Positions 1 through 6,094 of a stretch of DNA of 6,107 nt are shown piece after piece (positions within the stretch are counted from its first letter, which is position 1; every line of letters starts with the position of its first letter). Source of the DNA: Candidatus Brevefilum sp. (GTDB taxonomy: Bacteria; Chloroflexota; Anaerolineae; Anaerolineales; Anaerolineaceae); the NCBI GenBank assembly GCA_007135845.1, contig SLIC01000254.1:1-6107 (forward strand), written 5' to 3'. The notes below the pieces were generated by a model. It was not told where the DNA came from. It saw nothing but the letters and a program-made list of their open reading frames with translations, and made no database searches. Made by a program: the position numbers and the translations under genes.

Positions 1-3000
1 CACTGCGTGCTCAAACTGGATCGAAAAGGGAAATCACCAAAGTCGGATGAGATCACGCGTCACAATAACGTGCTGAGCAAATCACCAGAGAGCTTTTCCC
101 GGGAGCATATCCCGGAACTGGTTTTCGACCGCGTCGAAAATGAAGAGGCTGTGGCGATCTTCTATCGGATCGCCGGGCAGTCCTTGCTGGAATATCGCCC
201 GCTGTCGAAATTTGAACAGCCGCGGCAGCTCATCTCAATCTTTGAATTAACCAACACCGTTTTGCTCTCAAAGTGGAACCGGGACAAGACCTTTCTGCAA
301 GCTCAGCATCCTCAACAGGTCTTAAACAAATGGCTTGGCTTCCGTCTGGATGCAGGACGGCCAATAGAAACATTCTTACAGCAAACTTGCAGCGTTAACC
401 CGGATGTAGGCGGGGTATTGATCAACGGGGATGTTTTCCCCAACCCATTACGCTTTGCCCGGGTGGCTGAAACATGGGGGCAGGTTCGCCCGATAGATCT
501 CGCAGCAGGCTTCATTCATGGGGATTTAAACATTAACAATATCCTGGTTAAGTTCTCAGATGATGATAAAGCGATCCAAGGGTATTTTCTAATCGATTTT
601 GCGTTGTTTAAAGAGGATATGCCGCTGTTGTATGATCAGCGCTATCTTGAAATGTCTTACCTGATGCAGATGTTGTCGCAGGTGTCTTTTGCAAAGATGG
701 TTGATTTCCTCAAACTTACAGCCGAGGAGGTATTCTTTGATCTCCAAAAGGTACCGGTGGAATTTTCTGGCGTTGGTGCTGTTATTACCGCGGCAAGAAA
801 TGCATTTGCTGCCTGGATTGAAGACAACCACCCCAGCCTGCATGATGACCTGTGGGGACAATACTGGCTGGCTGGCGCTGCGGCGGGTCTCAGTTACACC
901 CATAAAGCCGGGTTGCCCGATGAGCAGCACCTGGCTGGATTGATCTATTCAGCAGTCAACCTGAAACGCTTTAACCTGACCTTTCACTTACCTCAACCCA
1001 GGGATGTTGCTTTTCTGTATGATAAGGATCAATCTTCACCGACAGACGATGGTGGCACAGGCACAGGCCAACCCCGCAATAACCTGCCGCAGCAGCCCAC
1101 CCGGTTTATTGGCCGATCCGAACAAATCGAGTCCATCAAAGCCCTGCTGGAAGAAGAAAAGGTGCGCCTGGTCACGTTGATAGGTCCAGGCGGCACTGGC
1201 AAGACGCGGTTGATCATCCAAGTTGCAGAAGAGATGCTCGATCAATTTCCAGACGGTGTTGTGTTTGTACCCCTGGCGGATGATACAGATGCCGATCAAT
1301 TCATCGCGCGGGTGGCGCAGCAGCTGAATGTACGGCAGGGCGGTCGTCCACTGCTGGAAAGCGTGAAAGACAATTTGTGTGAGAAGGCGTTGTTGCTGGT
1401 TCTGGATAATTTTGAACAGCTGGTTTCTGCGGCGGAGATTGTGGCGGATTTACTGGCAGCGGCACCCCTTGTTAAAATAATCGTCAGCAGCCGGATTGCT
1501 CTTAATTTACAGGGAGAGCACCTGTTCTCGGTGCCGCCGTTAAGTTTACCTTCAACGAAGGGAGAAGCGATTGAAGATGATCTGCTGGAAACCGAAGCCG
1601 TTCAACTTTTTGTTGAACGCGCCCAGGCAGTAAAACCCAGCTTTGCTGCAACAAATGAGGATGCCGGCGTGATCGCAGAAATATGCCATCAGCTGGACGG
1701 ACTGCCCCTGGCAATTGAGCTGGCTGCTGCCCGGATCAAAATCCTGACACCCCAGGCGATCCTTTCACGGCTCGACAACAGCTTAAAATTGCTGGCCGGC
1801 GGTGCGCGTGACCTGCCGACCCGTCACCAGGCATTGCGTACGACCCTCAAGTGGAGTTATGACCTGTTAGGTCACGAGGAGCAGACCCTTTTTACGCGAC
1901 TGAGTGTGTTTGCCGGTGGTTTCTCCCTGGAGGCTGTCGAAGCTGTCTGTGATCCAGACGGCGATGTGGATGTATTGGATGGCCTGACCTCCCTGGTCGA
2001 TAACAGCCTCATCAGGCAGGAGGTGACCGCAGCGGGCGAAGTGCGTTTTACCATGCTCGAAACCATTCGGGCTTATGCCTTGGAACAGCTAACGGAGAAT
2101 TCAGCGCTTGAAACCTACCGTGAACGTCATGCCCGCTATTTTGGGGAGATTATTGTCAATCGGATTGGGTTCGAGCTTTTTTCTGAAAAGGCTTTATACT
2201 GGCTGGATTGGCTTGAAACTGAGCTTTCTAATCTGCGTGCTGCACTGAATTGGTGTCTCAGTTCATCTGGAGACCTTGAACTCGGTATAAAAATGGTGTT
2301 TGATCTGACCTGGTTCTGGTACCGGCGGGGTTATTTCATCGAGGGTCTGACATGGGCCGAGCGGTTTTTGGCATCGCCCCAACTTCAACAACCATCCCCA
2401 CTGCGAGCTCTGGCGCAGCAAAATTACGGCCTTTTGGCAGTCTGGAAGGGCGAACAGGATAAAGGCCTGGCACAGTTGGAAGAAAGTCTTGAGCTGCTGT
2501 ATCGGACTGAAAAATCAGAATGGATTGCCCAGGGATTGATTTCGAAGGCGGTGGCATGGATCAATATGGGGCGTGATGTGGATGCCCAGCCGCTGTTGGT
2601 GAAAGCCCAAGAGTTATTAAAAGAGATGGGGTTTAATTATTTTGTGGCTATTGCGCTGGTTCATCTTGGGAATGTGGAACTGGGGCTTGGGGAGCCTGAT
2701 AAGGCGCACAGCATACTGGAAGAAGCACAATTAATCGCCCGGCAGCTCAATGAGCCCTGGATATTGAGCTTTGTGCTCAACAACCTGGGGGAGGTGGCAC
2801 GGGTGCAGAGACAATATGACCGGGCGCGCACTTATTACGAGGAGTGCCAATCACTGCTCAACAACACTGGCGATCGGGGCGATATGGCGCGCTTTGTGCA
2901 CAGCCTGGGCTATATTGCCCAGCACGAAGGGGATCTTGAGCTGGCAGAGTCCCAGTTCCGGGAGGGTCTGAGGCTGTTTCGGCAGCTGGGGAACCGGCGC

Positions 3001-3267
3001 GGTATTGCTGAATGCCTGGCAGGACTTGCCGGCGTTAAAGCCAGGGAGGGGCATCCTCGCTGGGGTGCCACGTTGCTGGCAGCAGCGGAATCGCTGCTGC
3101 TGTCAACGGGTGGTGCCTGGTGGCCCGCTGATCGGGTTGAGGTGGAACGAAACCGCGACTTTATCCATTCAGCACTTGGCCAGGAGGATTTCGATTCAGC
3201 ATGGCAGGCGGGAGAAGCGCTGACGATTGAGCAAGCAATTGACTTTTCTGTCAATGCACCAGAATAG
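1..3267 (+). CDS. Kinase-like/STAND (NB-ARC) ATPase with TPR repeats, 5' end probably outside the window
   Basis: Predicted cytoplasmic signalling ATPase. The first in-window start is GTG at 7 (1086 aa), but the frame is open to base 1 and no kinase N-lobe lysine is evident, so the gene probably begins upstream. Numbering from that GTG: residues about 1-335 resemble a kinase/aminoglycoside-phosphotransferase fold, with catalytic loop HGDLNINN (H171, D173, N178) and metal-binding DFA (D197). A Gly/Pro/Asp-rich linker follows (339-365). The STAND core starts at TRFIGR (365-370), with Walker A GPGGTGKT (393-400, K399), Walker B LLLVLDNFE (462-470, D467), a sensor arginine in VSSR (R496) and GLPLA (565-569). 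A winged-helix-like region with FTMLETIRAYA lies near 600-695, about five TPRs span 800-1000, and the AfsR/LuxR-ATPase tail lies at 1010-1080. No LuxR-type DNA-binding domain is present at the C-terminus. The family uses ATP binding for signal-induced oligomerisation; the ligand and output here are unknown. A TCAD9-like (ternary-complex-associated) identity for the N-terminal domain is worth testing. Confidence 0.9.
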   Translation, partial: HCVLKLDRKGKSPKSDEITRHNNVLSKSPESFSREHIPELVFDRVENEEAVAIFYRIAGQSLLEYRPLSKFEQPRQLISIFELTNTVLLSKWNRDKTFLQAQHPQQVLNKWLGFRLDAGRPIETFLQQTCSVNPDVGGVLINGDVFPNPLRFARVAETWGQVRPIDLAAGFIHGDLNINNILVKFSDDDKAIQGYFLIDFALFKEDMPLLYDQRYLEMSYLMQMLSQVSFAKMVDFLKLTAEEVFFDLQKVPVEFSGVGAVITAARNAFAAWIEDNHPSLHDDLWGQYWLAGAAAGLSYTHKAGLPDEQHLAGLIYSAVNLKRFNLTFHLPQPRDVAFLYDKDQSSPTDDGGTGTGQPRNNLPQQPTRFIGRSEQIESIKALLEEEKVRLVTLIGPGGTGKTRLIIQVAEEMLDQFPDGVVFVPLADDTDADQFIARVAQQLNVRQGGRPLLESVKDNLCEKALLLVLDNFEQLVSAAEIVADLLAAAPLVKIIVSSRIALNLQGEHLFSVPPLSLPSTKGEAIEDDLLETEAVQLFVERAQAVKPSFAATNEDAGVIAEICHQLDGLPLAIELAAARIKILTPQAILSRLDNSLKLLAGGARDLPTRHQALRTTLKWSYDLLGHEEQTLFTRLSVFAGGFSLEAVEAVCDPDGDVDVLDGLTSLVDNSLIRQEVTAAGEVRFTMLETIRAYALEQLTENSALETYRERHARYFGEIIVNRIGFELFSEKALYWLDWLETELSNLRAALNWCLSSSGDLELGIKMVFDLTWFWYRRGYFIEGLTWAERFLASPQLQQPSPLRALAQQNYGLLAVWKGEQDKGLAQLEESLELLYRTEKSEWIAQGLISKAVAWINMGRDVDAQPLLVKAQELLKEMGFNYFVAIALVHLGNVELGLGEPDKAHSILEEAQLIARQLNEPWILSFVLNNLGEVARVQRQYDRARTYYEECQSLLNNTGDRGDMARFVHSLGYIAQHEGDLELAESQFREGLRLFRQLGNRRGIAECLAGLAGVKAREGHPRWGATLLAAAESLLLSTGGAWWPADRVEVERNRDFIHSALGQEDFDSAWQAGEALTIEQAIDFSVNAPE

Positions 3268-4087
3268 TTTTTCCGAAGTCGATATCGGTCCAACCAAATC
3301 GCTCAGTTTGCGAGTGAGTGTTGCGGTTTTAATCCGGCTTTTGTTCCGAGATCCCTTGGATGGGACCTGGACTCTGGCTTTAGAAAGAAAAACCACACTG
3401 TTTAAGACCGGAGAGGGAAATGTTGTTGAGGTCATAGCGCAACCCTTTGGCGGCGGGGTCCGTATTTTAGATCTGCAGGTTTTGCGTGACCTGGTAGGCG
3501 ATTTTCACTTTGACAGCGAACGCTCACGGTCTGAAAGGGATTTCCGTTTGTTTATCCAGCCGGAATGCTGGTACGCCCTGCGAGAATATTACATCAAGCA
3601 GTTTGAACATGGATATGATATTTTTATTGATACAGATCCGGGACGGGAATTATCCGAAGAGATTGCCGATGCCCTGCATGTCCAATTATCGCCCTCCAGC
3701 TACAGCAGCAGGGCAACGGGTATCGTGGTGGAAGACCTACCCAAGGCGAGCGAAAATCCGCGCGCCAAAGGTTACGCCACCGTCAGGCTCTACCGGGTGT
3801 ATGAGGCCATCCTCACCGATCCATACTTAAGGGATGTAATGATCAAAAATGATGAAAGCAAATCTGATATGGACCTGGAAAAAATGGCAATTGCAGATGC
3901 ACAACAGGGAGGAACAGGTCGTGCCAATGGCATTTTGGTGACACCGCTGGAGAAGCTTACGGCTTTTTACCGAAACCTTTCGATTGAAGCGCGCGATCAG
4001 CCGGTGGTATATGATGGTCATAAAATGGCTGAAAGTGTGCTTGCCATTCTGGATGGAATCACAGTACCCAGATACCAGAGACGATAG
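3254..4087 (+). CDS. Hypothetical protein, possibly a divergent Nudix-fold partner of the STAND ATPase
   Basis: I do not recognise this 277-aa protein with certainty. It is soluble, with no signal peptide or membrane segment. The N-terminal third reads like a Nudix entry: strands near 18-27 and 36-42, then FGGGVRI at 65-71, where Nudix proteins have PGGGVE. The half-box RELSEE follows at 131-136, much further away than in a normal Nudix box, so either a segment of about 60 residues is inserted or the resemblance is fortuitous. The usual Glu and Gly before REUxEE are absent, so hydrolase activity cannot be assumed. ATG 3254 overlaps the ATPase stop by 14 bp but has no good ribosome binding site. 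TTG 3227 gives 286 aa and has GGGAG 12 nt upstream, so it is a real alternative. The overlap implies translational coupling and joint function with the ATPase. A substrate-processing, sensing or effector role is inference. Confidence 0.75.
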   Translation: MHQNSFSEVDIGPTKSLSLRVSVAVLIRLLFRDPLDGTWTLALERKTTLFKTGEGNVVEVIAQPFGGGVRILDLQVLRDLVGDFHFDSERSRSERDFRLFIQPECWYALREYYIKQFEHGYDIFIDTDPGRELSEEIADALHVQLSPSSYSSRATGIVVEDLPKASENPRAKGYATVRLYRVYEAILTDPYLRDVMIKNDESKSDMDLEKMAIADAQQGGTGRANGILVTPLEKLTAFYRNLSIEARDQPVVYDGHKMAESVLAILDGITVPRYQRR

Positions 4088-4159
4088 TCATTTACGTGGT
4101 TTGCTGGTTGGATTTTCAGAATTAGCCCATGCTGGACCTTTTACAAAACAATGCCGCTC

Positions 4160-4188
4160 TTGACAAATAGCCCTTGATGCACAATAAT
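4160..4188 (+). promoter_or_regulatory. Near-consensus sigma-70 promoter
   Basis: A perfect -35 TTGACA (4160-4165) is followed after 17 bp by AATAAT (4183-4188), a 5/6 match to the -10 consensus. Transcription should start near 4195. The next 220 nt contain no convincing protein gene and end in an intrinsic terminator at 4379-4414, so this promoter would make a short RNA or a leader. It lies 72 bp after the stop of the preceding gene. Confidence 0.6.
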
Positions 4189-4194
4189 GATGAT

Positions 4195-4414
4195 AAATTT
4201 GGTCTTAAATATAAGATAATGAACTAAGAAGATAATGGGCTTTTATTTTAGGTGTTTGTGCTTGTTTATGTGTAAAAGTCGGGGAGCCACCACTCTCCAG
4301 CATGATCCTGCGATCTTGCCGGGATAAAGCATTACACAGCATTCACCGGCAAGCGCAAACAAACATGCTGAGTGATCGATGGCTTCCTGAACGATAACCG
4401 GAAGCCATTTTTTT
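4195..4414 (+). ncRNA. Candidate structured small RNA or attenuator leader
   Basis: A promoter, a nested hairpin and an intrinsic terminator bracket about 220 nt without a convincing reading frame. The first 85 nt are AT-rich; the 3' part folds. Nested complementary arms are GGAGCCA 4283-4289 with TGGCTTCC 4380-4387, CACT 4291-4294 with AGTG 4371-4374, CAGCATG 4298-4304 with CATGCTG 4364-4370, GCG 4310-4312 with CGC 4354-4356, and CTTGCCGG 4315-4322 with CCGGCAAG 4346-4353. The outermost arm shares bases with the terminator stem, so the two structures exclude each other. I could not match it to a known riboswitch class, 6S RNA, SRP RNA or tmRNA. The 3' end is the T-run of the terminator; the 5' end is inferred from the promoter. 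Confidence 0.45.
4379..4414 (+). terminator. Rho-independent terminator
   Basis: A perfect 9-bp stem, ATGGCTTCC (4379-4387) with GGAAGCCAT (4400-4408), has a 12-nt loop and runs into seven consecutive T (4408-4414). It lies about 175 bp before the DUF4395 gene. It therefore ends either a short RNA from the 4160 promoter or read-through from the STAND operon, or it gates the downstream operon. Confidence 0.85.
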
Positions 4415-4438
4415 GTAAGATTTACGGAATGAGGATCG

Positions 4439-4525
4439 ATGGAAAAACCAGATCAAAAATTATCAACTAGAATGGTTGTAAATGCAAAATCAACGATATC
4501 GACAAACGCCTTTTCGCAGCAATGA
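4439..4525 (+). CDS. Possible 28-aa small ORF (doubtful)
   Basis: An ATG preceded by GAGG (4431-4434, only 4 nt away) opens a 28-codon polar frame ending at TGA 4523-4525, directly after the terminator. A second short GTG frame (4533-4613, 26 codons) starts 7 nt later, also behind a GAGG, and overlaps the start of the DUF4395 gene in another frame. They could be leader peptides, remnants or chance. The rest of 4415-4587 shows no clear promoter. Confidence 0.15.
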   Translation: MEKPDQKLSTRMVVNAKSTISTNAFSQQ

Positions 4526-4587
4526 GGATACGGTGATCACACCTAAAGTGCCATTATTAGAAGATTATTCAACAAATGAGGAAAATT

Positions 4588-5064
4588 ATGACGAAAAAAC
4601 CACCATCCGTTGACCACGCCAGTTTAAAATCCAACCAGGGTTTGATTGTTCTTTTCCTGGTTCTTGCTTTTATTTTCGACTCGCCATTTGTTGCCGCCTT
4701 TGTTGCGTTGGTGATGTTAGCAGGAACGATCCTCGGTCGGCCAGGTTTTTTCCCCATATACAAGTGGATTCTGCTGCCAACTGGATTGGTTAAACCGGAA
4801 ATTATTGCCGACAATCCAGAGCCGCATCGGTTTGCCCAGGGGTTTGGTGCCAGCGTTTTGGTGGCTGCCTCGATTTTGCTTTTTTTGTCCTTTTCAACGA
4901 TTGGATGGATTTTGGTTTGGTTGGTGGTGGCCCTGGCAGTTCTTAATGTGGCCGTGGGCTTTTGTGTTGGCTGTGCCTTTTATTATTGGTTTTATAAACT
5001 CAATATCCCCGGTTTTAGTAAATCACCGCTGCCCGGTACGTTTCCGGGCATGAAGCCCAAATAA
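4588..5064 (+). CDS. DUF4395 family integral membrane protein
   Basis: A small polytopic membrane protein of the uncharacterised DUF4395 family. I chose ATG 4588 (158 aa) because GAGG at 4578-4581 sits 6 nt before it; ATG 4576 would add four residues and leave that site inside the gene. A polar N-terminus is followed by a hydrophobic stretch at 18-50 (one or two helices), a loop with the family-like NPEPHRFAQ (76-84), and a second hydrophobic block at about 87-134. That block ends in FCVGCAFYYWF, with cysteines C126 and C129. A CxxC at the membrane edge, next to a thioredoxin gene 5 bp downstream, suggests thiol-disulfide exchange across or at the membrane, perhaps shuttling electrons to the thioredoxin. 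The family association with thioredoxin-like neighbours is from memory; the biochemical role is inference. Confidence 0.85.
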   Translation: MTKKPPSVDHASLKSNQGLIVLFLVLAFIFDSPFVAAFVALVMLAGTILGRPGFFPIYKWILLPTGLVKPEIIADNPEPHRFAQGFGASVLVAASILLFLSFSTIGWILVWLVVALAVLNVAVGFCVGCAFYYWFYKLNIPGFSKSPLPGTFPGMKPK

Positions 5065-5069
5065 TTCGG

Positions 5070-5528
5070 ATGATGATCACTAACTGGGTCACTCGTTTAA
5101 TAATATCCGTTGGCATTTTCCTGGTGGGCTATGCCCTTTACCGCCTAGTTCAATACCTGCAATTAAGAAAGGCCGCCAGCGATGCAGTTGTGCCGCCTGG
5201 GTTTATGTACGGCAAAACAGCGGCAGTTGTTTTCAGTTCACCGGATTGTTCCGTATGTAAGACAGTACTGCTGCCAACGCTGAACGCCCTGAAACAGATG
5301 CCGGAAATTGATATCCAGGTGATTGAACTGGATGTTACACAGCATACCGGGATATCCAAAGCATGGGGGATCATGAGTGTGCCCACGCTTTACATACTGG
5401 ATCAAAATGGCGAACCAAAATTTGTTAACCATGGTGTCATGCCCCAGAACCGCCTCTATGAAACCATACTGCGCATTCAGGGTGAAACATCTTCATCATA
5501 CGTATCACGGAAAATGTGTTCACGTTGA
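5070..5528 (+). CDS. Membrane-anchored thioredoxin-like protein
   Basis: 152 aa. A single N-terminal hydrophobic helix (about residues 8-27, with R9 before it and a basic stretch after it) acts as anchor or uncleaved signal. A thioredoxin fold follows at about 48-140: strand AAVVFSS, the redox motif CSVC (C60, C63) at the start of a helix, strand IQVIELDV, and the cis-proline motif SVPTLYI (P105). The active site lacks the WCGPC of classical thioredoxin, so redox potential and partners may differ. It starts 5 bp after the DUF4395 stop; a second ATG at 5073 is equally possible. The pair is almost certainly co-transcribed and likely handles disulfide reduction or oxidation of envelope proteins. 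Topology (domain outside the cytoplasm) is probable, not shown. No intrinsic terminator is obvious between its stop and the tRNA promoter. Confidence 0.88.
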   Translation: MMITNWVTRLIISVGIFLVGYALYRLVQYLQLRKAASDAVVPPGFMYGKTAAVVFSSPDCSVCKTVLLPTLNALKQMPEIDIQVIELDVTQHTGISKAWGIMSVPTLYILDQNGEPKFVNHGVMPQNRLYETILRIQGETSSSYVSRKMCSR

Positions 5529-5702
5529 TTAACCAGATGTCACCATCTCCTGTTAAAGCCCAATAAGGTTTAAAGCCAGTGGGATGGGCGTTGTACCGAT
5601 CAGGATTGGCAGCATCCCAGCAATGGTGTTGATAAGTAAATCCATTTGGGAGAAAAAATCTCCCATTGTAAAACCTAGGGAGAATGGTATAATTTTGACT
5701 TG
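5529..5702. other. Intergenic region before tRNA-Pro, with hairpin and a doubtful minus-strand ORF
   Basis: A 7-bp inverted repeat, TGGGAGA (5647-5653) with TCTCCCA (5659-5665) around a five-A loop, abuts the -35 of the tRNA promoter. It has no T-run on either strand, so it is not a standard terminator. On the minus strand, ATG at 5666 opens a 37-codon hydrophobic frame ending at 5553. It reads like a single-span small membrane protein, but it has only a weak AGG upstream and the hairpin covers its start. TTAAAGCC occurs twice, at 5553-5560 and 5570-5577. Confidence 0.35.
5666..5693 (+). promoter_or_regulatory. Extended -10 promoter of the tRNA-Pro gene
   Basis: A perfect -10 TATAAT (5688-5693) is preceded by TGG (5685-5687), an extended -10 element. 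A weak -35, TTGTAA (5666-5671), stands 16 bp upstream. The expected start near 5700 leaves only a few nucleotides of 5' leader before the mature tRNA at 5703. Confidence 0.75.
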
Positions 5703-5777
5703 CGGGGCGTAGCTCAGCCCGGATAGAGCGCACGGTTCGGGTCCGTGAGGCCAGCGGTTCAAATCCGCTCGCCCCGA
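5703..5777 (+). tRNA. tRNA-Pro, anticodon CGG
   Basis: A full cloverleaf is visible: acceptor CGGGGCG (5703-5709) with CGCCCCG (5770-5776); D stem GCTC/GAGC (5712-5715 and 5726-5729); anticodon stem CACGG/CCGTG (5731-5735 and 5743-5747) with loop TTCGGGT, placing anticodon CGG at 5738-5740 with G37; T stem AGCGG/CCGCT with loop TTCAAAT (5758-5764). The C1-G72 pair and A73 are proline-tRNA identity features, which supports the assignment. CCA is not encoded, so it is added by nucleotidyltransferase. The gene decodes CCG codons. Its 3' half is copied downstream in broken form. Confidence 0.97.
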
Positions 5778-5780
5778 CAG

Positions 5781-5811
5781 AAAACTCTCCCAAAAGGGGA
5801 GTTTTATTTTT
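5781..5811 (+). terminator. Rho-independent terminator of tRNA-Pro
   Basis: AAAACTCTCCC (5781-5791), an AAAA loop and GGGGAGTTTT (5796-5805) form a strong hairpin with one bulged base, followed by ATTTTT. It starts three bases after the discriminator base, so the tRNA is a single-gene transcript. Confidence 0.85.
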
Positions 5812-5832
5812 AAGTGCGGTGAAAGAGGGTTC
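5801..5832 (+). repeat. Direct repeat copy A (paired with 6077-6107)
   Basis: GTTTTATTTTTAAG (5801-5814), five unrelated bases, then TGAAAGAGGGTTC (5820-5832). The same two blocks in the same spacing recur at 6077-6089 (one T fewer) and 6095-6107, at a period of 275 bp. The left part overlaps the tRNA terminator. Confidence 0.85.
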
Positions 5833-6094
5833 GGGACGTGCTCTTTGCTTCGCTCAGAGTGCTGCGCATATCCTTCACTTTGTTCAGGACGCTGCGCGAG
5901 CCCTTCGTTGCACTCAGGGTGCCTCGCGAGGCCAGCGGTTTCCTTCGCTGGCGCTTCAGGACAGGCAAATCCGCTCGCCCTGAAACGTAGTGGAACCCTT
6001 GAAAACTCCCGTAACGAAGTGAGACGGAGCGAAGCGAAGCGGAAGGGGCTTACAATCCACCTCTGAAAGCAGGGATGTTTTATTTTAAGAACAA
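5828..6094 (+). pseudogene. Broken second copy of tRNA-Pro 3' portion plus terminator
   Basis: Blocks of the tRNA locus recur in order. GGTTCGGGACGTG (5828-5840) resembles the anticodon arm at 5734-5747. GAGGCCAGCGGTT (5928-5940) is identical to 5747-5759. CAAATCCGCTCGCCC (5966-5980) is identical to 5760-5774. GAAAACTCCC (6001-6010) resembles the terminator 5' arm at 5780-5791, AAGGGG (6043-6048) its 3' arm, and GTTTTATTTTAAG (6077-6089) its tail. Between blocks lie insertions of about 88, 25, 17, 32 and 28 nt, most of them made of the GC-rich repeat family. One insertion splits the T-loop. The acceptor 5' strand and D arm are missing, so this cannot make a tRNA. Confidence 0.75.
5841..5930. 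repeat. Three tandem degenerate 30-bp repeat units
   Basis: Units are 5841-5870, 5871-5900 and 5901-5930. Shared elements are a CTTYG/CTTCA-type start, (C/T)TCAGG or CTCAGA in the middle, and GCTGCGC or GCCTCGC near the end. Units 1/3 and 2/3 agree at about 19 of 30 positions by eye. A related unit without the GCTGCGC end lies at 5941-5965, and opposite-strand relatives lie near 5981-6000 and 6011-6045. The text resembles short dispersed GC-rich repeats common in Chloroflexota and other genomes (general knowledge, not searched). Open frames through this stretch are products of the repeats, not genes. Confidence 0.75.

Noticed and set aside
2910..3293. 127-codon minus-strand frame opposite the ATPase C-terminus
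   Set aside because: It is antisense to a well-supported TPR and C-terminal coding region, its composition is skewed to Ser/Arg/Pro, and it has no recognisable motif.
4195..4414. Known riboswitch (TPP, SAM, cobalamin, c-di-GMP), 6S or SRP RNA
   Set aside because: None of the conserved core motifs I know for these classes is present, so I left the element unclassified.
5647..5665. Terminator for the thioredoxin operon
   Set aside because: The TGGGAGA/TCTCCCA hairpin is not followed by a T-run on either strand.
5437..5793. 118-codon minus-strand frame
   Set aside because: It crosses the tRNA gene and the thioredoxin gene in antisense. Its start region, which resembles common mis-annotated peptides around tRNA genes, is tRNA read backwards.
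5841..5930. CRISPR array
   Set aside because: The 30-bp units adjoin without spacers and are too divergent from each other; no cas gene is in view.
5845..6066. 73-codon open frame on the + strand across the repeat region
   Set aside because: It is made of tandem GC-rich repeats and a broken tRNA copy, with no ribosome binding site; its Ser/Cys/Arg/Leu repeats reflect the 30-bp period.
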